Assembly: GCA_036001465.1 (NCBI GenBank)
Contig: DASYUH010000025.1
Coordinates: forward strand, 1-43,758
DNA from: Candidatus Polarisedimenticolia bacterium
GTDB taxonomy: Bacteria; Acidobacteriota; Polarisedimenticolia; Gp22-AA2
Length of the DNA: 43,758 nt
Reading direction: 5' to 3'
Each line of letters opens with the position of its first letter. Position 1 is the first letter of the stretch. Below the pieces are notes generated by a model. It did no database searches and was not told where the DNA came from. It saw only the letters and a program-made list of their open reading frames with translations. This document shows positions 8,201 to 16,790 of this stretch, one piece after another. Position numbers and translations under genes: made by a program.

Positions 8201-11200
8201 CGCGACGGCAGGGCGAAGCTGTTCGCGGTCGGCGGGCGCAACCAGGCGTCGGGGACGGTGCTGAACAACGTCGAGCTGTACGACCCGGCGGCGAACGCGT
8301 GGGCCGCGGGACCGCCGATGCCGACGCCGCGCCGGGGCCTGGGGGCCGCCTTCGTGCCGGGGCCCGGGGTCGCCGGGGGCCAGCTCGGCAGCGTGTACGT
8401 GATCGGCGGCGGCGACGGCCTCGCCCCGCGCTCGGGAACGCCGCTGAAGGCCAACGAGGCGTTCGACGTGGACCTGGGCGTCTGGGTCGCGAAGGCCCCG
8501 ATGATCCGCCCGATGATGGACGTCTACTCGACGACCTACTTCCCCGGGACCGGAAAGATCTACGTCATCGGCGGCTACAACGGGCTGGCCGAGGACCAGG
8601 CGGTGCAGGTCTACGACCCGGCGACCGACACCTGGAGCCTCGGGGCCCCCATGCCGACGCGGCGCTCCAACCTGGTCACCGGCGTCTGCGGCACGCGCAT
8701 CTACGCCATCGGCGGCTTCGACGGCGTCAATCTATTGTCCCGCAACGAGGCCTACGATCCGTTCGCCGACGCCTGGATCGTGCCGCAGCCTCCCAAGCCG
8801 ACCGCGGTCGCGGAGATCTCGTCCCAGTTCGTCTACACCGGCACGGAGATCTACGCCATCGCCGGCGTCCTGCCGGTCAGCCCGCCGAGCAGCGCCAACG
8901 AGGTCTTCACCTGCGGCGAGGCGCCGCCGTTCTGCCAGTCGGACGCCGATTGTGACGACGGGGTGTTCTGCAACGGGCGCGAGACCTGCCTCGCCACCAC
9001 GGGGGCCTGCCAGAAGGGGACGCCGCCGATCTGCGACGACAACAACCCCTGCACGGCGGACCGCTGCGATCCCGGCCAGGACGCCTGCCGGAACGTGCCG
9101 CTGGCCGACTCGGAGACGGCCAACGGCCTGGACGGCCTGTGCGGCACGGCCGACGACAACCCGCTGCTCGACGGCCCGGACGGCGTGTGTGGCACGGCCG
9201 ACGACGGCCACGGCGACGGGCTGTGCGATCCGATCGACAACTGCCCGTTCCGGTTCAATCCCGATCAGAAGGACAGCGACGGCGACGGGCTGGGGGACGC
9301 GTGCGACTGCGCCCCGAACGCCCCCGGGACGCCGGTGCCGGGCCCGGTCGGCCCCACGCTGATGCTGGCGAATACGCCCGTGCCCGGAGTCACGCGGCTC
9401 AGCTGGGGGGCCATCGCCCTGGCCGAGACGTACAACACCTACCGCGGCACGATCCCCCGGACGATGATGGGGAGCCGCGCCGCGCCCTACGACCACGGCT
9501 GCTTCGAGAAGGACGACGCGCAGCAGAACGGCCCCACCATCTCGGTGGACGGGATGGCGCCCCCCGCGGGGATGGCCTTCTACTACGACAACACCGGCCA
9601 GACCGGCTGCGGCGAGGGGCCGCTCGGCCAGGCCTCGAACGGCGACACCCGGCCGAACATGTTCCCCTGCTCCCCCGGGCCCGGGACCTCGGTCGAGACG
9701 CCGCCGCACGTCGATCCACCGGATCCGAACGCGCAGATCCCCTGCATCGGGAATCCGGACACCCTGCCGGCCGGCGTCGGGGCCCAGCTCCCGGCGTTCG
9801 AAGGGGACCCGATCTTCCTGAGCTTCCCGGTCGCCCTCGCGAGCACCCAGACCGCGGCCGAGGTGCGCCAGAAGTTCATCCTGCCCGCCGTGCAGGCGAT
9901 GGGGACGTGCTTCACGCGGGGCGCCCAGGTCCTCTTTCCTCCGCCCGACGACGGCATCGCGCAGAAGCGGGCCGATTTCAGCGGACTGGCGAAGGACGTG
10001 GAGTTCGAGTTCATGAGCTTCCCCGAGCTTTTGCGCCCCGAGACGCAGCACATGATCGACGTCTTCCTCGGGCGGGTCCCGCCCGACGCGGAAATCGACG
10101 AGGCCCTGGAGACCGGCGAGGGGATGAACTTCGCCCAGTACGTCGCCGGGATCGAGCGCCAGGAGATCATCTATCCCTTCCAGCAGATGGAGAGCGGCGT
10201 GCCGATCGAGCACACCATGCTCCTCGCGTCCCGCTGGGAGGGGCAGGCGGTCACGAGTGTCCGGGGGGCGCTGGTGAACCGGTACAGCGTCGGCAACCAG
10301 GTCATGATTCCGATGGCCGACGCCCCGGCCGTGGGGATCAGCGCCCTGCGGGCGACCCCGGGTGTTCTGGCGGTCCTGTCGCAGCGGGCGGAGGACGGCC
10401 CGTACCTGGTCCTTCTCCCCTACGGCAGCGATCGCCAGGGGATCGTGCAGCTGCGCTACGCCTACCGGATGATCCTGAACGGCCTGTCGGCCGGCCTGGC
10501 GGACGGGCCGTTCCTCCTGTGGCTCGATGCCGCGACCGGCCAGATCCTCGAGATGACTCCCCTGTTCAGCGACGTCAGCGCCACGGGCGAGGTGTACAAG
10601 CGCGACCCCGGCCTCGGGACGGTCTTGCAGTCGTTCCAGGTCGATCCCGCCGCGGGGGGCCTGTACACGCTGAAGCTGGCGGGGGTGATGAACCGGGTCG
10701 ACTACAGGGGGAACGGGTACGACGCCTCGGACATCAGCATCTCCGACAGCTCGGGGGGCAGCAGCGGCACGTTCGCCAACTTCAACCAGTCGCCGATCAA
10801 CAATGAAGCCCAGGCGCTGTGCGCCTCGGGGACCAACAAGGCGTTCCAGCAGGTCGACTTCTTCGCCAGCATCTACCGCTATCGCCAGACGGTGCTGAGC
10901 AACGGCATCTTCACCCCCTTCCCCGCGTCGGTCTGGAACCCCAAGGTCGAGGTCAAGAGATGCGCCGGCGGCTCGAACAACGGCGGCTTCTGCACGGGCA
11001 ACCTCGATTGCCCGGGCGGCACCTGCGGCAACTGGTGCAACGCCAACGCCTCGATGACGTACGGGGCGTGCGCCGGGTACTTCGACGCCGGCTGTCCGAA
11101 CGTGCCGGGCGAGTTCACCAACTTCGCGCACGACAACACGGTCGTGGCGCACGAGCTGGCGCACAGCATCACGCCGCGCCTGACCAACGCCCGGCCGGGC

Positions 11201-12358
11201 GACTGGTGCTGCACGCCGTTCTGCTTCTTCCCCTGCGCCATGCCGCTCGGCTGGGGGAAGTTCCACGACCTGGCCGACTTCTGGGCCGACCACTTCGAGA
11301 ACACCAACTGCACGGCGGGGTGGGTCGGCAAGAACATCGGCGGGCCCGTGAACAACAGCCTCAACTGCTCGCCGGGGAACAACGAGGCCGGCTACCTGCC
11401 GCGGCTGCACGAGGTGTCGGTGCCGTTCAACCCGGGGGACGCGGGGGATCATTTCCCCGAGCACCGCGGCCCGGGCACCAGCAGCTGCAATTACGACGAC
11501 GGACAGATCGGCGCGGCGGCGCTCTGGCAGGTGCGGCTCGGCATGCGCAGCAAGTGCCGTCCCTCGGGGGTGCCGCAGTTCGGCGTGCGCTACCAGCGGG
11601 CGATGAAGCACACCGGCTTCTTCGGGGCCGCCCCCGCGTGCAGCGACCTCGGCATCTACCGGCACCTGTACGACCTCGAGACCGAGATGCTCGATCAGTG
11701 GGCCACCTCCGGGTCGCCGGGAGGGCCGCCGGCGTTCGCCCATAACGGACCGCACAGCTCGAACAAGGTCACCGCCGGCTTCGCGCGCGCCGGCGTCTTC
11801 CTGGTCCCGTACACCTGCCTGGACGGCGGGGCTCCCTGCCTGGCGGGCGAGAACGGGGCCGACGCGGTGATCGACGTGGACGACAACGATCCCGGCGACG
11901 ACCTGACGCTGAACGGCGTCTACATGCCGGAAGTGGACTACCTCGAGCTGGCCGGGCCGGCCCCGACGTTCCACGTCTGGACGGGACCGCGCTACCGCCT
12001 GGACGGCGTCGGCGGCGACGCGACGTTCAGCAACCCCGCACCGTGCAACGCCAAGTTCAAGGTGGAGGTCTCGACCGATCCGACCTTCCCGTCCCCCATC
12101 ATCGACAGCCCGTGGATCGACGTGGACCGCGATCCGTCGACCGCCGCCAGCCCGGAGTGCTACGGAACCTGGACCCCGAACGCCGGCAAGTGGAACCAGC
12201 TGCAGGCCGGCGGCGCCCTCAGCCGGATCTACTACCGGGTCAGGACCAGGGACGCGTCGGACGGCAACGAGCGGCTGTCCACGACCCCCGGGAACGGGCT
12301 GTGGAGCGTGCCGCCGCCCTATGCCGTCCTGACCGTGGACGGTGAGCCTGAATACTGA
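5273..12358 (+). CDS. giant secreted protein with two HExxH motifs, Kelch and TSP3 repeats
   Basis: This 2361-residue protein has a signal peptide (hydrophobic core to GPAFA, residues 1-26). Residues 309-319 read HELYHNYHQVH, which fits the metzincin zinc site HExxHxxGxxH with His replacing Gly; LDVMVPG about 50 residues later could be its Met-turn. Next come Ig/Fn3-like segments, a TSP3 motif (LDSDGDGTPDYADRC, about 742), five or six Kelch blades (about 905-1212; YVIGG, YAIGGFDG), a Cys-rich segment (about 1215-1280) and another TSP3 motif (about 1322-1350). A second zinc-type motif, VVAHELAHSITPRL at about 1957-1970, resembles fungalysin (M36); its third ligand is unclear. A CxGG...DCPGGTC segment lies near 1897-1915. 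Start 5273 has GGGGGGA upstream. Probably an extracellular peptidase/adhesin; substrate unknown. Confidence 0.85.
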   Translation: MLHRTLRAAATTAFILLAAASLAGPAFAHNPAEVHRALGAMEVTQSIQTLPQQGLASSVPLTAHKPTTIRAYIEGTRLTHVLFGHFPDFTPISVDGTLTIKQGGSTIATLAATNGPISVTPWLSANPASANSSLNFDWAFPPNGTVSLELDITTSPASITATDPPAQMVTFVHNQRLRIEGVRLQFDHDNNPATPPTKTPDPALVANGLDWFRKSGPIAPCKLQYWVNPTPLQWTSDLSSTVDPGGVLRSTLAGMRVQGSTTYDQAYGWWQGGVSGNGNSSLPGSCASTIGRGAYGNTDPTRHQRTFTHELYHNYHQVHYADGAPDVNWACDAHPGLDTNSGQLGLVGWDTSTGTPVPSTKLDVMVPGQVTSAAWQDSARYSIMWNKWDDPGPESLFDTCHFNWWQAFPLETFLPFGPILTSEENLPNVDFILVTGGIDPSRVGKLHPAWRLKRPIPPDPPEGFREGDFAVQLLGLQGQIVDERRFFADFDDPDGDGHNQSDYAFLMHIATPLGPTGALNLSEIRLMDLARGALLSSIRLTPGVPAVQILSPDPRQTPVLNQPFEIRWAASDADGGPLTYAVQYSPDNGQHYLALANNLTQPSYIGDPAILPGGAHIVLRVQASDGFNVGEATAGTFQVPRKAPQVFIHSPAEGFPPDPVMPIFAECRGLILVGSGTSPDDGALPGDMLEWSDDIQGPLGRGYLPPGPCLTAGIHKITLTGTDKAGRQGTASIQVKVVPPGLDSDGDGTPDYADRCGVNPGPPGNDGCPYAPDALPLDVSVQINPGPPGGQFTSFFDVFFDVTITNPRPADVMIETLHVSSFVPGDSLSMIDLPLPTLLGPGQSQTFRYSFFDVFVPPSPIVYGDYAAVFEPMAGPNNPLGHGGVGFQVVPSLAARCKPMQVGGPLGWSVKAPMPDGREGAAGVIIGDKIFVTHGERAGFPDTSTNFVYDIPSNTWGAAASAPLRRAELTGVCIETRDGRAKLFAVGGRNQASGTVLNNVELYDPAANAWAAGPPMPTPRRGLGAAFVPGPGVAGGQLGSVYVIGGGDGLAPRSGTPLKANEAFDVDLGVWVAKAPMIRPMMDVYSTTYFPGTGKIYVIGGYNGLAEDQAVQVYDPATDTWSLGAPMPTRRSNLVTGVCGTRIYAIGGFDGVNLLSRNEAYDPFADAWIVPQPPKPTAVAEISSQFVYTGTEIYAIAGVLPVSPPSSANEVFTCGEAPPFCQSDADCDDGVFCNGRETCLATTGACQKGTPPICDDNNPCTADRCDPGQDACRNVPLADSETANGLDGLCGTADDNPLLDGPDGVCGTADDGHGDGLCDPIDNCPFRFNPDQKDSDGDGLGDACDCAPNAPGTPVPGPVGPTLMLANTPVPGVTRLSWGAIALAETYNTYRGTIPRTMMGSRAAPYDHGCFEKDDAQQNGPTISVDGMAPPAGMAFYYDNTGQTGCGEGPLGQASNGDTRPNMFPCSPGPGTSVETPPHVDPPDPNAQIPCIGNPDTLPAGVGAQLPAFEGDPIFLSFPVALASTQTAAEVRQKFILPAVQAMGTCFTRGAQVLFPPPDDGIAQKRADFSGLAKDVEFEFMSFPELLRPETQHMIDVFLGRVPPDAEIDEALETGEGMNFAQYVAGIERQEIIYPFQQMESGVPIEHTMLLASRWEGQAVTSVRGALVNRYSVGNQVMIPMADAPAVGISALRATPGVLAVLSQRAEDGPYLVLLPYGSDRQGIVQLRYAYRMILNGLSAGLADGPFLLWLDAATGQILEMTPLFSDVSATGEVYKRDPGLGTVLQSFQVDPAAGGLYTLKLAGVMNRVDYRGNGYDASDISISDSSGGSSGTFANFNQSPINNEAQALCASGTNKAFQQVDFFASIYRYRQTVLSNGIFTPFPASVWNPKVEVKRCAGGSNNGGFCTGNLDCPGGTCGNWCNANASMTYGACAGYFDAGCPNVPGEFTNFAHDNTVVAHELAHSITPRLTNARPGDWCCTPFCFFPCAMPLGWGKFHDLADFWADHFENTNCTAGWVGKNIGGPVNNSLNCSPGNNEAGYLPRLHEVSVPFNPGDAGDHFPEHRGPGTSSCNYDDGQIGAAALWQVRLGMRSKCRPSGVPQFGVRYQRAMKHTGFFGAAPACSDLGIYRHLYDLETEMLDQWATSGSPGGPPAFAHNGPHSSNKVTAGFARAGVFLVPYTCLDGGAPCLAGENGADAVIDVDDNDPGDDLTLNGVYMPEVDYLELAGPAPTFHVWTGPRYRLDGVGGDATFSNPAPCNAKFKVEVSTDPTFPSPIIDSPWIDVDRDPSTAASPECYGTWTPNAGKWNQLQAGGALSRIYYRVRTRDASDGNERLSTTPGNGLWSVPPPYAVLTVDGEPEY

Positions 12359-12363
12359 TCGCG

Positions 12364-15300
12364 GTGCGGCGGACGCCTGATCGCCGGCGCTCCGCCGCGG
12401 CGCCCCGGGTCCTGGCCCTCGCGTGCGGCGTGGCGGCCGCGTGCGGCTCGCTCCTCGCGCGCGATGCCGCCGATGCGCGCGGGGCCGCCGACGCGCGCGA
12501 TGCCGCCCCGGCCGCCGCGATTCTGCCCGCCGAGGCTCCGCCCGCACCGGGGCCGGCCGCCTTCGTCTCCACCCGTCACCCGGACACCGCCGACACCCGC
12601 GGGCCGTATCCGATCCTCTTCAGGCAGCTCGCCGGCCCCCCGGCGGTGGCGGGGCGACTGATCTACTCGGTCCTCGGAGCCGGCGGGCCTTCCGCCACGG
12701 AGCCGGGCGTCGTCCTCCGGCGCGGCCGCGACGCGGGGACCTGGGTCGGCGAGATCCCGGGCCAGGCGGCGGGCTCGGCGGTCGCGTACCACGCCGTCTT
12801 CTCGAGCGCCGCCGGCGGCGAGAGCCGTCATCCGGCCCGCGCCCCGGCGGAGTACCGCTTCCGCGTGACGGCGTCGAGCGTGCTTTCGGTGCGCGCCCCG
12901 TCCGCGGCGGAGCTCGCCCGCGGGCGATCGGCCGTGGAGATGCGCGTCGGGGCGTCCTCCCCTCCCGTCGCCGAGCTGGTGGCCCGTCTCGCCGACGAGG
13001 ATCCCGGGTCCCTCGCCGACCGCCGCATCCCGTTCCAGGTGGTCCGGCGCGAGGGAACGGGCGGGCCGGCCGCCATCTACGTGCTCAGGGCGAGCCTTCC
13101 CGATCCGGCTCCCGGCGGGATCGTGGACTTCTACGTCGAGCTGCGCGACGCGGGCGGCGGATCGTCGCGCTGTCCCCCCGACGCGCCGGCGCGGGCGTAC
13201 AGCGTCAAGCGGTCGATGCGGTCGCTGAGCCGGCTGGATCCGGGCAGGGCGTTCGTCCTGGGCCTCGGCGCTATGGACGGGGCGCGCTTCATCGGCCTGA
13301 GCGGCGGCGGGCTCTGGCTCGCCCTGGGGGACGGAACCCTGCGCCGGCTCGGTGCCGAGGCCGGCGTGGCCTCGGGACTGGCGCGGCTCGTCCTCCCCGA
13401 CCCGGCGATCGGACGCGTCTTCGTCGGGACCGACAGCGGTGTCGTGGAGATCGGCGCGGACCCTTCGTCCTGGCTGCCCGTGGGCCCGCCGCGCTCGAAC
13501 TCCTGGAGCCCCGCACCGCCGGCCTGGGGACGGGCCGCCTGGCGTCAGCGCGCCGGCCCCGGCGCCCTCTCGACCCTGGACGGCACTCTCCTGGTCCAGA
13601 TCCAGGGAGAGGATCCCGGGGGACGGAGAACGGCCGAAGCGGAGCTCCTCGTGCTTCGGGACGGCCGGCTCGAGCGGCGCCCCCTGCCCGCTCCGGACGT
13701 GCCGCTCGCCGGGCTCTCGGCCGCGCTGTTCGACCCGATCGACGGCTGCTTCGTCCTGGGCGGGTTCGTGCGCCAGGGGGGGCAGGGGATGAGGCCCGCC
13801 GTCATGCGATCCTGCGGCGATGCGCCGCGCGTCATGGCCCTGCGCGATCCACCCGCCGGCGACCGGCCGGTGACTCTGCAGCGCATCGTGGCGCTGGCCC
13901 GCGATCCCGCCTCGGGAAGCCCGGTCGTGGCCCTCGACATGCTGACCGCCGACGCCGCGCAGCCGGAGGACGGCTCGCGCCCGGGGGACGGCTCCGACCG
14001 GCGGACCGTGCGCGGCATCTTCCGCCTCGACATGGAAACCGGCCGGCTGGCGCCGCTCGCCCCCGGCGCCGACGCCCTGGACGTCGAGGTCACCGGGCTC
14101 GCCACCGACTGGACGACCGGGCGGATCCTGGTCGGAACGTTCGGGCGCGGCCTCCTGTCGGCCGCGCAGGATGGCCTGCGGCCGCTCGCTCCGCAAGCCG
14201 GGGGCGGCGGGATACGGCCAGGTGCGCCCGGCACACCCCGCGAGATCACCGCCCTGCGGGTCGAGGAGGCGATCGGGACCGTTCTGGTCGGCACCTCGAG
14301 CGGCGCCTTCGAGATCTCCGCCGGGCGGGACCGCTGGCTGCCGATCGGGCCGGCCGGCGACGGCCCGCTCCTCGCCGACGCCCTGCCGGCCGACGCGGAC
14401 GCGGGAAGCGGCCGTGTGCTTCTGTCATCCCACCAGGATGGGCTGGTCGAGCTGAAACGGGACGCGCGCGGCTCCTGGTCGATCGCACGGCACTGGCGGC
14501 CCGGCAGGGATTTCCCCGAGGGGGGCGCGGGGGACGCCCGCTACGCTCCGGGTGGCGGCCTGGTCGCGGTCCTGGAGTCGCGCGGGCTGGTCCTGATCGA
14601 GAAGGACGGGAAGGCGGCGGTCCTCGGGCCCGGGGACGGGCTGCAGGGGCCCTACGTGCAGCGGGTCCTGGCGCGCCGCGACGGGGACATCTGGGCCGTG
14701 CACCTGCCGCTGCCGTTCGGCGCCGACGCCCGCTCCTCGCTGCAGATGATCCACGCCGGCAGGGTGGCGCGCACCGTCGAGATCGCCGGCCGGGAGGCGG
14801 CCACCGTGGCCCGCTGGCTGGAGGTTCCCGGGCGGGACTCGGTGTTCGCCGCCACGCGGGCCGGGGTGCTGGAGATCCGCGCGGACGGAACCTGGGAGCG
14901 CCGCTCCACCGACGCGGCTTCGTCCATCGCTCGGGACCCGGTGAGCGGGACGATCGGCGTCGTCGGCGCGCGGGTCGAACGCTGGGACGAGGCTCGACTC
15001 CAGCCGGTTCTGTTTTCGCTGCGGCATCCGCGCCGGGCCCGTGGGAAGCCTGGCGCCGCGTCGCCGATCGATCTGGCGATCGACGGACGCGGCATCTGGC
15101 ACGTGCTCTACCCGGGAGGGGTCATCGCCCTGCTCCGGCCGGACGCCGGGGCGGCCGACATCCTCGATCCGGAGGACGGCGTCCCCCCGACCGCGGTCCG
15201 CCTCCTCGCCGACCCGCGCACCGGCGACGTCTTCGTGGGGAGCGACGGGGAAGGAGTGGCGATCGTCGGCGCCACGGTCGGGGGCACACTCACTTCGTGC

Positions 15301-15372
15301 CGTGGCTGCGTTATTATTCGGGCCTCAACAGCCAGCCGGCGCCCAGGGACGCACTCGGGGAGGACACCGTGA
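12364..15372 (+). CDS. exported beta-propeller-like protein
   Basis: The 1002-residue product starts at a GTG five bases after the previous stop and has an N-terminal export signal (LALACGVAAAC; the Cys could be lipidated). An Ala/Asp-rich linker with an 18-base tandem repeat (from 12466) follows, then Ig-like domains to about residue 280. The rest has many blades of the type VFVGTDSGVVEIG, ILVGTFGRGLLSA, VLVGTSSGAFEIS and VFVGSDGEGVAIVG, like the Reg_prop repeats of periplasmic sensor propellers, but no transmembrane or kinase domain follows. The last 30 residues read through the upstream region of the next gene and look non-conserved. Its stop overlaps the next start (GTGA, 15369-15372). 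It probably binds a ligand or partner outside the membrane; no function can be assigned. Confidence 0.78.
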   Translation: MRRTPDRRRSAAAPRVLALACGVAAACGSLLARDAADARGAADARDAAPAAAILPAEAPPAPGPAAFVSTRHPDTADTRGPYPILFRQLAGPPAVAGRLIYSVLGAGGPSATEPGVVLRRGRDAGTWVGEIPGQAAGSAVAYHAVFSSAAGGESRHPARAPAEYRFRVTASSVLSVRAPSAAELARGRSAVEMRVGASSPPVAELVARLADEDPGSLADRRIPFQVVRREGTGGPAAIYVLRASLPDPAPGGIVDFYVELRDAGGGSSRCPPDAPARAYSVKRSMRSLSRLDPGRAFVLGLGAMDGARFIGLSGGGLWLALGDGTLRRLGAEAGVASGLARLVLPDPAIGRVFVGTDSGVVEIGADPSSWLPVGPPRSNSWSPAPPAWGRAAWRQRAGPGALSTLDGTLLVQIQGEDPGGRRTAEAELLVLRDGRLERRPLPAPDVPLAGLSAALFDPIDGCFVLGGFVRQGGQGMRPAVMRSCGDAPRVMALRDPPAGDRPVTLQRIVALARDPASGSPVVALDMLTADAAQPEDGSRPGDGSDRRTVRGIFRLDMETGRLAPLAPGADALDVEVTGLATDWTTGRILVGTFGRGLLSAAQDGLRPLAPQAGGGGIRPGAPGTPREITALRVEEAIGTVLVGTSSGAFEISAGRDRWLPIGPAGDGPLLADALPADADAGSGRVLLSSHQDGLVELKRDARGSWSIARHWRPGRDFPEGGAGDARYAPGGGLVAVLESRGLVLIEKDGKAAVLGPGDGLQGPYVQRVLARRDGDIWAVHLPLPFGADARSSLQMIHAGRVARTVEIAGREAATVARWLEVPGRDSVFAATRAGVLEIRADGTWERRSTDAASSIARDPVSGTIGVVGARVERWDEARLQPVLFSLRHPRRARGKPGAASPIDLAIDGRGIWHVLYPGGVIALLRPDAGAADILDPEDGVPPTAVRLLADPRTGDVFVGSDGEGVAIVGATVGGTLTSCRGCVIIRASTASRRPGTHSGRTP

Positions 15373-16790
15373 AGAGCAGAAAAAGCGTCAACCGTCGTGA
15401 CTTCGCCAGGACCACGCTTGCCGCGGGGGCCGCGGCCGTGGCGTTTCCCGAGGTGCTCCGCGCCGGGGTGGCCGCCGAGGCGGCCGAAGGGACCCGTCCG
15501 GCGGTCGACGCGCCCCCCGCGCCGGCCGGAGGGGCGGCCGCCCGGAGCTACCCGAACGGGTGGCGCGAAGGGACGACGATCCCGGCCGAGTATTACCTCG
15601 ACCCGAAGCACTACCACAACGACGAGCGCTTCATCGCCGACCACTTCTGGCTGATGGTCGATCACGAGAGCCGGATCCCCGCCGCCGGCGACTACTTCGT
15701 CTTCGAGTACGGTCGTGGCGAGAGCGTCATCATCGTGCGCAACGGCGAGGGGGCGGTGAAGGCCTGGCACAACGTCTGCCGTCATCGAGGCTCGAGACTG
15801 TGCCGGGACAGCGACGATCCGAAGCCCGGGGATCCCCGCCTTTCGGTGCGCCAGCTGAGCACCAGCGGCAACACGCCGGTGTTCCGCTGCCCGTACCACG
15901 GGTGGACCTACGATCTGGACGGCCGCCTCATCCAGTCCTACAGGATGCAGAAGGATTTCGACCCGGCGAAGAACGGTCTCGTCCCCTGCCACGTGCGGGT
16001 CGCCGAAGGGCACATCTTCGTGAACCTGTCCCGGAAGGACGCGCCCCCCGATTTCGAGAAGAGCCTCGAGTATTTCCGGGATGTGGCCCGGCAGTACAGC
16101 TTCGCGAAGCTGAAGATCGGGCCCAGGCGCTTCTACCCGATCAAGGCCAACTGGAAGCTGGCGATCGAGAACTTCCTCGAGTGCTACCACTGCGGCCCCT
16201 CGCACAAGAACCTGGTGACGACCCACAACTGGGACCACCAGCTTTCGGACGAGCAGCAGGCCCGGAGGGACAGGGAGGTCGCGGCCTGGATCGCCCGGCA
16301 GTCGAGCGCGGCGGCCGCCGCGAAGCAGGCCATGGGGATGGGGGGGCCGAGCAGCCCCACCAGCTTCGAGGGGGAGCTGAACCCGGGCTTCCTCACCGGC
16401 TCGCTCGACGGGAAGCCGCTGGCGCCGCTCCTTCCCGGCATCAAGGACTGGACCCACAAGACCAGCATCGCGACCACCGACTGGTCGACCGCCTACTGGC
16501 AGGCATACGACGATCACGTCATGGTGGCCCGCTTCACGCCGCGCGACGTCGCCCTCACCGATTGCGAGATCTTCTGGCTGGTCCATCCCGATGCGGTCGA
16601 GGGAAAGGACTATAGCGCCGACAAGCTCATGGCCCTCTGGGGCATCACCATCCAGGAGGACATCTGGATCGTCGAGAACAACCACCTCGGCATCACGTCG
16701 GGCGCCTACAGCTCCGGGCGCTACGCCGGCAACGAGAACTATCCGGCCGACTTCATCAAGTGGTACATGACCGAGGTCGTCAAGGCGTGA
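15369..16790 (+). CDS. Tat-exported Rieske-type ring-hydroxylating oxygenase, alpha-subunit-like
   Basis: The 473-residue protein begins with a Tat signal (NRRDFARTT followed by an Ala-rich hydrophobic stretch). The [2Fe-2S] Rieske ligands are Cys137/His139 (CRH) and Cys174/His177 (CPYH). The 34 residues between them exceed the usual 15-17, so this is an extended loop. The mononuclear iron site is in NFLECYHCGPSH (His274, His279), with a candidate carboxylate in QEDIWIVENN. The overall pattern is closest to the GbcA/choline-monooxygenase-like branch. The GTG start has GGGGAGGA 4 bases upstream and overlaps the previous stop; TATTAT at 15312-15317 might be an internal -10. No reductase or ferredoxin gene adjoins it; a cytochrome c gene does. 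Export of such an oxygenase is unusual. Substrate unknown. Confidence 0.9.
   Translation: MKSRKSVNRRDFARTTLAAGAAAVAFPEVLRAGVAAEAAEGTRPAVDAPPAPAGGAAARSYPNGWREGTTIPAEYYLDPKHYHNDERFIADHFWLMVDHESRIPAAGDYFVFEYGRGESVIIVRNGEGAVKAWHNVCRHRGSRLCRDSDDPKPGDPRLSVRQLSTSGNTPVFRCPYHGWTYDLDGRLIQSYRMQKDFDPAKNGLVPCHVRVAEGHIFVNLSRKDAPPDFEKSLEYFRDVARQYSFAKLKIGPRRFYPIKANWKLAIENFLECYHCGPSHKNLVTTHNWDHQLSDEQQARRDREVAAWIARQSSAAAAAKQAMGMGGPSSPTSFEGELNPGFLTGSLDGKPLAPLLPGIKDWTHKTSIATTDWSTAYWQAYDDHVMVARFTPRDVALTDCEIFWLVHPDAVEGKDYSADKLMALWGITIQEDIWIVENNHLGITSGAYSSGRYAGNENYPADFIKWYMTEVVKA

Noticed and set aside
12319-14196. 625-codon minus-strand frame opposite the propeller gene
   Set aside because: Low-complexity Arg/Gly/Ala translation, no recognisable motif, and it crosses the end of two clearly real plus-strand genes.
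15289-15317. Separate promoter for the Rieske gene (CTCACT and TATTAT, 17 bases apart)
   Set aside because: The -10 is good, but the -35 matches only three of six bases and lies inside the upstream coding frame; kept only as a possibility in the gene entry.
12423-16790. 1455-codon plus-strand frame covering the propeller gene and the Rieske gene
   Set aside because: Only the last 473 codons (from GTG 15369) are real. The first two thirds are an Arg-rich shifted reading of the propeller gene.
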